From JBEKZQ01 sp049509675 (GTDB taxonomy: Bacteria; Planctomycetota; Planctomycetia; Pirellulales; Thermoguttaceae): DNA of 5,657 bases. The translations under genes were made by a program, and so were the position numbers. Shown here piece after piece: positions 1-5,400 of the stretch. Within the stretch, counting starts at the first letter, position 1; the number at the start of each line of letters is the position of its first letter. The stretch lies in contig JBEKZQ010000413.1 in NCBI GenBank assembly GCA_049509675.1, positions 1-5,657 of the forward strand, written 5' to 3'. The notes beneath the pieces were generated by a model that was not told the DNA's origin, did no database searches, and worked only from the letters and a program-made list of their open reading frames with translations.

Positions 1-2
1 CG

Positions 3-101
3 CCGCCAGACCAATCGCAAGAAAACACCGGCAAAGCCGGCGCCACGCGGCTCGTCGGGTCGATCCTGACCTATCCTTGTATTGAGGACGCAATGCATTG
101 A
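3..101 (+). other. Possible C-terminal end of an upstream gene
   Basis: This frame is open from the left edge to a TGA at 99-101, giving about 32 residues that end in ...TYPCIEDAMH. Most of its third codon positions are G or C, as in the clear genes of the window, and the stop lies only 12 bases before the next start, which would fit an operon. A second open frame (from position 1 to a TGA at 67-69) gives a basic Lys/Arg/Pro-rich tail and is an equally simple alternative. No family is recognisable in either. The last codons lie in the duplicated 16-base repeat, so the true end of the upstream gene may have been altered. A weak 5-bp hairpin (28-32 with 36-40) is also present. Confidence 0.25.
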
Positions 102-110
102 GGACGCAAT
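81..110 (+). repeat. Tandem 16-base duplication carrying two ribosome binding sites
   Basis: The 14-mer ATTGAGGACGCAAT occurs at 81-94 and again, identical, at 97-110, separated by GC, giving a 16-base period. Each copy holds a GAGGA Shine-Dalgarno-like core (84-88 and 100-104). The second core is 9 bases before the ATG at 114 and is the likely ribosome binding site of the YfhO-like gene. The first sits 4 bases before an ATG at 93 that opens only ATG-CAT-TGA. Each copy is itself bounded by ATTG and CAAT, and the junction forms the perfect palindrome CAATGCATTG (91-100), so the block could also be read as an operator. Confidence 0.8.
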
Positions 111-113
111 AGA

Positions 114-2684
114 ATGTCGCAAGAGTCGGCCAGTACCAGCACGCGGTCCGGAAAGACAAGCCAGCGAAACTTCCTGGCCTGGTCGCTCTTGGCTGCGCTG
201 GGCGTGTTGACCGCCTTGGCCGATCCCTTCCTGATCGGCCGCGTCTACCTCCGGGATGATCTGGGGGCGTTTCATCTTCCCACCCGCGCCTTCTACGGGG
301 AACAACTCGCGCGCGGCGAGCCCTTCGACTGGATGCCCCAATTGCACTCCGGCTTCTACTTGACCGGCGAAGGCCAGGCCGGCACGTACCACCCCTGGCA
401 CTGGTTGCTCTATCGTTTCTTGCCGCTAGGCGCCGCACTGTCGTGGGAGTGGCTCAGCGCGTATCCCTTCCTGTTGAGCGGAACATGGCTCTTTCTGCGG
501 CGGCGGCTCGATCGCGCCGACGCAGCCCTGGCCGGTGCGCTGTTCTTCACCTTTTCCAGCTTCAATCTGCTGCACTTCATTCATCCCAACGCCGTGGCCG
601 TGGTGGCCCATATTCCTTGGCTGTTGTGGGCCATCGACGTCGTCATGCTCGACCACCGGCGGTGGAAGGTGGCCGCCGCGCAGGCCGGCATCGCCTTGTT
701 GACCGGCTCGCAACTGCTCTTGGGATATCCGCAATATGTGTGGTTCTCGCTGCTGGCCGAGACCGGTTACGTCGCTTTTCTCCTCGTCCATTACCACCGA
801 GCACCCCGCCAGGGTTGCAGCTTGCGGGCAACGTGCGAAAGCTGCATCGGCTGCCAGGGCAGTTCCTGGCCGCGCCTGGTGATTGCCAAGTCCGTGGGCC
901 TGCTGTTGGGCGGAGCACAACTTCTGCCCACGCTCGATGGCTTGGCCCATAGCACGCGCGGCGCGGCCGACGCCGCGTTCACCAAGAGCGGATCGCTGCA
1001 TCCCTTGAATCTCGTGCAACTGGTTGCGCCGTACCTCTTTCCCGACCGTGTCCTCGGCGGCGGCACGCACGAACTAAGCGTCTACGCGGGCGCAGTTCCA
1101 CTGATGCTCGTGGCCTGGCTGGTCGTCCGCCGCCGCGAGCTGGGCGAGTTGCGGCCGCTGGTGCTGGCCGCCGGCGGCATGGCGGTTTTCGCCTTGTTCC
1201 TGGCTTTCGGGCAATATGGCGGCCTCTACCGTCTGCAGTCCTATTTGCCGCTGGTGGGCCGATTCCGCTGCCCCTGCCGCTATCTCGTGCTGTTCCAGCT
1301 TTCGCTGGCCGTGCTCGCCGCCGTCGGCTTCGTGTTGTTGGAGCGCGAAGGCCGGCAGAGCCGCCAGCCGCCCAAGCAGAAAGATCGGGAAATGGCCACA
1401 GACGCCCTTTGCACGAACGACCCTTCGGGCACTGCACACAAACAGTGCCTTCACTCTTTTCCCAATAGACTATTGGATGCTTTCGAAGGACTTTGGGCGG
1501 TGGTGTTCGTGAGCATTTCCGTCGCATTGGCCGGCCTCTGCTTGCACAATCAACCCCACATCGCCGCGCCGGGCCGCGTGCTGGTCGGACCCCTGTTGAT
1601 CGTCGTCGCCGCCGCGCTGGTCGTGGCCGCCGCACGGGGTGTTCGCGGGGCGCTGACCGGCCTGATCCTGTTTGCCATGGCCGACCTGGGATGGTACGGA
1701 GTCAGTTTTGCCGTGGCCGGCAGCGACATGCTGGGCAACTTCGTCGCTGCTGCGGCCACTCCGGCCAGCGCGTGCCTGGGCACCGGCGAAACCGCAAGCG
1801 GGGAGCTTTCCCGGTCCTTGTTCCAAGGTAAGGGCACCGGCGCCGCCGACCATCGCTCCCCGGACCAAGGTCGCGTCTTTGCCCCGCCCGAGATCGTGCA
1901 ATCATGCGCCGTATATACGGGCGACCAGATGATCCTGGCCTGCTACGATCGTACCGACGGCTACACCGGGCTGGAACCGCGTCGACAGCTCGATTACTGC
2001 CAGCTTCCCGCCTTGCAGGTGTCCGACACGCGCTGGGTGCAGCGGAACTCCACCACCGCCGACATCCGGGGACTGATACCCCGCGGCGCCCAATGGTGGG
2101 AAGTGCCCGATCCCTTGCCTCGCGTTCGACTGGTCGCCAAGGCCGTGGTCAGCGAGGAACCGGCCCGCGATCTGCCGCGGATCGACATCCGCACGACCGC
2201 CTTGTGCCCCAGCCCGCTGGAACTGTCCGGCGGGACGCCGGGCACGGCCGTCGTGCGACGCCAGCGGCCGGGGCTGTTCGACATCGAGGTCCGTTGCTCC
2301 GGCCGGCAACTGCTGGTGATTTCCGAAAGCTTCCACGATGGCTGGCAAGCCACCGTGGACGGCAAGGCGCGACCGCTCGTGCAAGTCAACGGCGACTTCC
2401 TGGGCTGCGTCGTCGAGCCGGGCCTGCGGACCGTCCTGTTGGAGTTCAAGCCCGGCAGTCTGGCGCGAGGCCTTTGGGCCTCCACCGCCGGATTGCTATT
2501 GATGCTGTTGTGCTTTTCAGGCGAGATCGCTGTCGGCCGGCTACGGAGAAGACGCCTCTTGGTTGCCGACCAGTCGCCGGGGGTCAAGAACGACGCCCGC
2601 CACCCGGGGCCCGTCGACCAATCGCCGGTCGCTGCCCGATCCCGGCCCCAGGCCCCTTCCCCCTTCTTCCCCCTCGCACCATGA
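114..2684 (+). CDS. YfhO-like polytopic membrane protein, probable GT-C glycosyltransferase
   Basis: The product is a large inner-membrane protein of 856 residues. A first helix (about 20-42) is followed by a long extracytoplasmic loop with a YLRDDLGAFHLPTR segment (Asp48, Asp49) and then GFYLTGEGQAGTYHPWHW, the pattern seen at the start of YfhO and other GT-C proteins, where such an acidic pair is the expected catalytic site. About a dozen further helices run to residue 534. A soluble segment (about 535-785) ends in SESFHDGWQATVDGK and a beta-rich stretch typical of the YfhO C-terminus. A last helix (about 788-808) leads to a basic, Pro-rich tail. In Bacillus subtilis YfhO is thought to transfer a sugar from a polyprenyl-phosphate carrier to an envelope polymer; the same reaction here is inference. 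The ATG is chosen for its GAGGA 9 bases upstream. The gene is 48 bases from the glycosyltransferase gene that follows. Loops at 228-252 and 411-455 carry odd inserts, described separately. Confidence 0.85.
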   Translation: MSQESASTSTRSGKTSQRNFLAWSLLAALGVLTALADPFLIGRVYLRDDLGAFHLPTRAFYGEQLARGEPFDWMPQLHSGFYLTGEGQAGTYHPWHWLLYRFLPLGAALSWEWLSAYPFLLSGTWLFLRRRLDRADAALAGALFFTFSSFNLLHFIHPNAVAVVAHIPWLLWAIDVVMLDHRRWKVAAAQAGIALLTGSQLLLGYPQYVWFSLLAETGYVAFLLVHYHRAPRQGCSLRATCESCIGCQGSSWPRLVIAKSVGLLLGGAQLLPTLDGLAHSTRGAADAAFTKSGSLHPLNLVQLVAPYLFPDRVLGGGTHELSVYAGAVPLMLVAWLVVRRRELGELRPLVLAAGGMAVFALFLAFGQYGGLYRLQSYLPLVGRFRCPCRYLVLFQLSLAVLAAVGFVLLEREGRQSRQPPKQKDREMATDALCTNDPSGTAHKQCLHSFPNRLLDAFEGLWAVVFVSISVALAGLCLHNQPHIAAPGRVLVGPLLIVVAAALVVAAARGVRGALTGLILFAMADLGWYGVSFAVAGSDMLGNFVAAAATPASACLGTGETASGELSRSLFQGKGTGAADHRSPDQGRVFAPPEIVQSCAVYTGDQMILACYDRTDGYTGLEPRRQLDYCQLPALQVSDTRWVQRNSTTADIRGLIPRGAQWWEVPDPLPRVRLVAKAVVSEEPARDLPRIDIRTTALCPSPLELSGGTPGTAVVRRQRPGLFDIEVRCSGRQLLVISESFHDGWQATVDGKARPLVQVNGDFLGCVVEPGLRTVLLEFKPGSLARGLWASTAGLLLMLLCFSGEIAVGRLRRRRLLVADQSPGVKNDARHPGPVDQSPVAARSRPQAPSPFFPLAP
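808..859 (+). repeat. Palindrome-rich, Cys-rich insert inside the YfhO-like gene
   Basis: Perfect 8-base arms TGCAGCTT (816-823) and AAGCTGCA (839-846) flank a 15-base loop; a smaller hairpin TTGC-GG-GCAA (822-831) overlaps the left arm. The direct repeat GCCAGGG lies on both sides (808-814 and 853-859). In protein terms this is a hydrophilic loop between two helices with Cys at residues 235, 241, 244 and 247 (spacing C-X5-C-X2-C-X2-C), unlike the rest of the protein. It could be a small palindromic element tolerated in a loop, or a real metal-binding loop. The inverted repeat is seen directly; insertion is inference. Confidence 0.5.
1421..1476 (+). repeat. Cluster of inverted repeats in a loop of the YfhO-like gene
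   Basis: Three palindromes follow one another: CCC-TTC-GGG (1421-1429); GGCACTG (1428-1434) with CAGTGCC (1443-1449) around an 8-base loop; and CCAATAG-A-CTATTGG (1462-1476). They lie in the long hydrophilic loop at residues about 411-455, between two predicted helices. Codons here (aga, cta, tct, several ctt, aat, aaa) are more AT-rich than those around them. The pattern fits a short dispersed palindromic element inserted in frame in a permissive loop. The palindromes are visible; the mobile origin is inferred. Confidence 0.5.
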
Positions 2685-2736
2685 ACCGGGGGCGATGAAC
2701 CGGATGCCCCCAATTCCCGAGGATCCCCAGCGATGA
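2681..2736 (+). promoter_or_regulatory. Intercistronic ATGA relay with two mini-ORFs and alternative hairpins
   Basis: The stop of the YfhO-like gene (TGA 2682-2684) overlaps an ATG (2681) that opens a 5-codon ORF, MNRGR, ending at 2698. That TGA overlaps the ATG (2695) of a 13-codon ORF, MNRMPPIPEDPQR, ending at 2736, and that stop overlaps the ATG (2733) of the glycosyltransferase. Each link is an ATGA overlap, and ATGAACCGG is repeated at 2681-2689 and 2695-2703. GGGGGC (2688-2693) can pair with GCCCCC (2706-2711), or its five G with CCCCC at 2669-2673; the two pairings exclude each other. The GT2 ribosome binding site is GAGGA at 2719-2723, 9 bases before its ATG. Translational coupling is inferred. 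Confidence 0.5.
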
Positions 2737-3896
2737 CCGATTTGGCCCGACCCCGACGGCCCTTGCCCCAAGATACGCTGCTGAGCGTGGTGCTGCCGGT
2801 GTACAACGAAGCGAAAGTCCTGCGCGAACTGTGCGGCCGCGTGACGGAGGCGGCCCGGGCCTGCGGCGGCGATTATGAAGTGCTCTTCGTCGACGACGGC
2901 TCGCGGGACGAAAGCCCCGCAATCCTCGACGCCTTGGCCGCCGCCGACGCGCATGTGCGCGTGATCCATCTGTCGCGGAACTTCGGCCACCAACCGGCGG
3001 TGCAGGCCGGGCTGGCCCACGCCCGCGGCGACGCGGTCGTGCTCATGGACTCCGATTTACAAGACGATCCCCGCGCCATCGTACAGTTCGTGGCCCAATG
3101 GCGGAGCGGCTACGACGTAGTGTACGCCGTGCGCGCGCGGCGCAAGGAGAACCTGCTGAAGCGACTGTTGTTCGCCGCCTTCCACCAGTTGATGAGCCGC
3201 GTGGCCTCGGTGCCGATCCCGGCCGACGCCGGCATCTTCGGCCTGGTCGATCGCCGCGTGGCCGGCGAGATCATGGCCCTGGGGGAGAACGACCGCTACT
3301 TTCCCGGCCTTCGCTCCTGGGTCGGCTTCCGGCAGCAGGGCGTGGTGGTGGAACGCAACGCCCGCTACGATCGCCAGCCCCGCGTTTCCCTGCGGGGGCT
3401 GTTCCGCCTGGCGAAGACGGCCATGTTCTCCTTTTCCACCCTGCCGCTTTCCCTGTTCCAGGTGATCGGCGCCGTGGCGGCGTCGCTGTTCGTGGCCCTG
3501 GCCGGCTTCTCCCTGGGCTGCAAGCTGTTCACCAACCTGGCGATTCCCGGCTGGACTTCCTATGTGCTCATCGGCAGTTTCTTCGGCGCCCTGAACGCCC
3601 TGGGCATCTCGATCCTCGGCGAGTATGCCATCCGCATTTACGACCAGGTCCGCGGCCGCCCCCTGTATGTCATCCAACGCAGCGTGAACCTGGGGCAGAA
3701 CCGCAAGCTGTCCCCGGAGCGGCCCGGCAATTCTCGGGCCTTGCAGCACGGTCGCGATGCTTCCGGCGATCGGCCGTACACCGACCTGGCCGAGCAAGTC
3801 TTGGCCCTGCTGGAAACCGGTCCGTCGCGGCGCGACGCCGCGGCGCCGAACCGGGCTCCCGCGTCAATGGCCGTCATTCCCTTGAAGAGCAAGTGA
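2733..3896 (+). CDS. Family 2 glycosyltransferase, polyprenyl-phosphate sugar synthase type (DPMS/CsbB/GtrB-like)
   Basis: This enzyme should move a sugar from a nucleotide donor to undecaprenyl phosphate at the cytoplasmic face of the inner membrane. The GT-A domain shows, in order, VVLPVYNEA (19-27), VDDGSRDES (53-61, nucleotide-binding acids), NFGHQPAV (83-90), the metal-binding MDSDLQDDP (105-113), DAGIFGLVDRRV (165-176) and RYFPGLRSWVGFRQ (188-201). A FSFSTLPL segment (232-239) precedes two helices (about 240-261 and 273-297), and GEYAIRIYDQVRGRPLYVI (296-314) is the usual end of DPM/DPG-synthase-like proteins. At 387 residues it is longer than most family members: residues about 320-387 form a polar, Pro/Arg-rich extension without recognisable domain. 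In the stretch where relatives often have a GESKY-like motif it reads RYDRQPRVSL. The ATG has GAGGA 9 bases upstream and follows the YfhO-like gene by 48 bases, so both are probably co-transcribed. Sugar identity is not predictable. Confidence 0.9.
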   Translation: MTDLARPRRPLPQDTLLSVVLPVYNEAKVLRELCGRVTEAARACGGDYEVLFVDDGSRDESPAILDALAAADAHVRVIHLSRNFGHQPAVQAGLAHARGDAVVLMDSDLQDDPRAIVQFVAQWRSGYDVVYAVRARRKENLLKRLLFAAFHQLMSRVASVPIPADAGIFGLVDRRVAGEIMALGENDRYFPGLRSWVGFRQQGVVVERNARYDRQPRVSLRGLFRLAKTAMFSFSTLPLSLFQVIGAVAASLFVALAGFSLGCKLFTNLAIPGWTSYVLIGSFFGALNALGISILGEYAIRIYDQVRGRPLYVIQRSVNLGQNRKLSPERPGNSRALQHGRDASGDRPYTDLAEQVLALLETGPSRRDAAAPNRAPASMAVIPLKSK

Positions 3897-3909
3897 ACGA
3901 GAGGGAAAC

Positions 3910-3933
3910 CGCCGAGACGCGGAGTCGCGGAGC
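3910..3933 (+). repeat. Three 8-base tandem units
   Basis: CGCCGAGA, CGCGGAGT and CGCGGAGC follow without gaps just downstream of the glycosyltransferase stop. The pattern resembles a purine-rich motif of the type ACCGC-GAGACGC-GAG that recurs between genes in many bacterial genomes; that comparison is from memory and not tested here. Confidence 0.6.
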
Positions 3934-3960
3934 AGGAATAGCAAAGGAAAGCCAGAAGAA

Positions 3961-4023
3961 GGGTGGGAGACAGGAAGATAATGGACAGGAAGATCACCAA
4001 GACCTCCATCTTCTTATCCACCC
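3961..4023 (+). terminator. Possible imperfect bidirectional hairpin between convergent genes
   Basis: GGGTGG (3961-3966) pairs with CCACCC (4018-4023), and inside it AGGAAGAT (3972-3979) pairs with ATCTTCTT (4008-4015), leaving an unequal internal loop and a loop of about 28 bases. It sits between the stops of the two convergent genes, where a bidirectional terminator would be expected. It has no clean T-tract on either strand, so a classical intrinsic terminator is not supported. Confidence 0.25.
3969..3998 (+). repeat. Two 15-base tandem units
   Basis: GACAGGAAGATAATG (3969-3983) is followed directly by GACAGGAAGATCACC (3984-3998); the first 11 bases are identical. An inverted partner, ATCTTCTT, lies at 4008-4015 and can pair with AGGAAGAT of either unit with one G-T pair. 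The block is probably non-coding, since the genes on both sides converge and end outside it. Confidence 0.6.
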
Positions 4024-4044
4024 CCTTATTGTCGATCGGCCCGC

Positions 4045-4065
4045 TGCACGCCCCACGCTCCACGC
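4045..4065 (+). repeat. Three 7-base tandem units
   Basis: TGCACGC, CCCACGC and TCCACGC follow one another, sharing the core CACGC. On the minus strand they read as GCGTGGA-GCGTGGG-GCGTGCA, just downstream of the stop of the minus-strand membrane protein gene. No function can be assigned. Confidence 0.55.
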
Positions 4066-4075
4066 AGCCTTCCGC

Positions 4076-5167
4076 TCACCGCCAGGCGGCTTCCCGCGTG
4101 GTCCATTGACAGGCGCGCCACAGATCGGCCAGCGACGCCGGCGCCCGCACCACGCCGAAGCACAACAGCGGCGTGATCAACAGGCCCCAGTAACGATTGA
4201 ATTCTTGCCCCACGATCGAGAAGCCCAGCACAAACAGGCACACCGTCAGTCCGGCCCGCAGACCCAGCGGGCTGTGCCAGCCGGCCAGGCCGAACAGGGC
4301 GGCCACGAAATAGGCCGTGGTGACCCATTGCGGCAGGAGCAGCAGATAACTGTTCATCTGCACTGTCGAGAGCACGAACCGCGCCCCGCCGAACTGGATC
4401 CAGCCTTCCCGATGAGCGGCGGCGTCGGCCGGAATCAATTGCCGCACGTGCATCCAGTGCCATGCGAAGAAGACGCACCAGCCGGCCAGGCCCACGAGCC
4501 ACGTCAGCAACTCGCCGCGCCGCTTCTGCTGCCATGCCAGGGCGGCGCCCAACAGGCAGTACGGCAAGGCCAACTCCCGAAAGAACGCGGCCGCCAACCC
4601 GGCCGCCGCGCCCAAGTAGGGACGATTCACGCTGTACGAGCAGACCGAGATGGTGATCAGCACGCCGGCCCAGAGCACGGGCATCACAAACAGGTTTCCC
4701 AGCAAACACGGCAGCAGCGGACCCACCAGCAGCACCATCAGCGGCAGCGCACAGGGCAGGCCATGCAGCTCCTCGCGCGACGTGACCTCGAAGGCCAACA
4801 GCAGCAGCGCCAGCGCCAGCACGCACAAAATGATCTTGCCCACTTCCACCGTCGGCATCCGCCCGATGAACCACATCGGCAGCGGCGTGCGCCAATTGAA
4901 GACGCTGCGCGTGGGGTACCCGCGGGCGGGCAACTCCTCGGCAGCGATCCGGTAGTAGTTCTCGCCGTTATGAATTCGGTCGGTCTCGGCCCGATACAGG
5001 GCCGCATCGCCCCGGGTCACGTCGCTGGACTCGCCCTCGTCCAGTTCCAACGGCGGCGGCGACGAGGACAGGAAAAAGGCCGTGAACACGGCGATGCCTG
5101 CCAGCACAAGCCGGGCGCGCCGGGGTTCAAGCCGTGTATAACCGCTGGGTTGCCAATTGAACGCCAT
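4076..5167 (-). CDS. Polytopic membrane protein of unknown function, possible GT-C type enzyme
   Basis: The 363-residue product has about nine predicted helices: roughly 17-35, 110-127, 139-157, 158-178, 184-204, 220-240, 272-297, 301-319 and 326-343. Between the first and second lies a polar loop of about 75 residues with ELDEGESSDV, GDAALYRAETDRIHNGENYY and GYPTRSVFNWRTPLP. A first helix followed by an acidic extracytoplasmic loop is the layout of GT-C glycosyltransferases such as the ArnT/RgtA-like group, but no decisive motif is seen, so this assignment is only suggested. Charged residues inside the membrane part (FFRELALPY, about 195-203; GQEFNRYW, about 320-327) may be functional. The ATG at 5167 is chosen because GGAG lies 7 bases upstream; a longer form would need a TTG at 5233 and would add a polar stretch with no homologue-like features. 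The gene converges on the glycosyltransferase gene, leaving 179 bases between their stops, so it is a separate transcript. Confidence 0.75.
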   Translation of the reverse strand: MAFNWQPSGYTRLEPRRARLVLAGIAVFTAFFLSSSPPPLELDEGESSDVTRGDAALYRAETDRIHNGENYYRIAAEELPARGYPTRSVFNWRTPLPMWFIGRMPTVEVGKIILCVLALALLLLAFEVTSREELHGLPCALPLMVLLVGPLLPCLLGNLFVMPVLWAGVLITISVCSYSVNRPYLGAAAGLAAAFFRELALPYCLLGAALAWQQKRRGELLTWLVGLAGWCVFFAWHWMHVRQLIPADAAAHREGWIQFGGARFVLSTVQMNSYLLLLPQWVTTAYFVAALFGLAGWHSPLGLRAGLTVCLFVLGFSIVGQEFNRYWGLLITPLLCFGVVRAPASLADLWRACQWTTREAAWR

Positions 5168-5174
5168 GCCGGAT

Positions 5175-5178
5175 CTCC
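5175..5178 (-). promoter_or_regulatory. Ribosome binding site deciding the start at 5167
   Basis: On the minus strand GGAG (within CGGAGA) lies 7 bases before the ATG at 5167. It supports this start over the upstream TTG at 5233. No convincing -35/-10 pair was found within the next 90 bases. Confidence 0.6.
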
Positions 5179-5346
5179 GGGTGGGATATATTCGTCTAGC
5201 AGCGGGGGTACATTGCGGCGGTTGCTGCTTCAAGATAACTCTAGCTTACGCATCGAGCACGAGATGCGCGGCAATTACTCGCTCTTCCCATGCGTGAGCG
5301 GGTTGGGGTGAGAGGGAAAAATCAGGGAATATGCAGATCAATGATT

Positions 5347-5373
5347 GTAGGACGGATTGCCAATCCGTCCTAC
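5347..5373. repeat. Perfect 27-base REP-like palindrome
   Basis: The 13-base arm GTAGGACGGATTG (5347-5359) and its exact reverse complement CAATCCGTCCTAC (5361-5373) flank a single central C. As RNA it would form a 12-bp stem with a 3-base loop. No T-tract follows on either strand, so it is not a standard terminator. It lies 28 bases from the 3' end of a RAYT-type transposase remnant; RAYT proteins are known to act on and spread REP palindromes, so a REP-family member is the simplest reading. No second copy is present in this window. Confidence 0.75.
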
Positions 5374-5400
5374 GTGAGGGAGCAACATCAGGGGCAGACT

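Noticed and set aside
426..1070. A 214-codon open frame on the minus strand inside the YfhO-like gene
   Set aside because: Low-complexity Gln/Gly/Ala/Arg composition, no ribosome binding site of note, and fully antisense to a well-supported gene.
3057..3797. A 246-codon minus-strand frame antisense to the GT2 gene
   Set aside because: It is explained by codon bias of the glycosyltransferase, whose conserved motifs are read on the plus strand.
3897..4075. The repeated units between the convergent genes as a CRISPR array
   Set aside because: Units are only 7 to 15 bases long, directly adjacent without spacers, and differ from one another.
4026..4895. A 289-codon minus-strand frame overlapping the membrane protein gene
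   Set aside because: Ala/Arg/Gly-rich product without clear helices or motifs; the overlapping frame (4076-5167) has regular membrane helices and a good ribosome binding site.
5168..5233. A longer form of the minus-strand membrane protein starting at a TTG at 5233
   Set aside because: The added residues are polar and featureless, while the ATG at 5167 has GGAG at ideal spacing.
3098..5311. A 737-codon open frame on the plus strand
   Set aside because: It overlaps the GT2 gene in another frame and then runs antisense to the minus-strand membrane gene. Its product is Arg/Gln/His-rich with no domain, typical of a shadow frame in GC-rich DNA. Both genes it overlaps have clear motifs or helices and ribosome binding sites.
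5347..5373. The perfect palindrome as an intrinsic terminator
   Set aside because: No T-tract follows on either strand, and it lies upstream of the membrane gene rather than after a gene other than the transposase remnant; a REP-like repeat explains it better.
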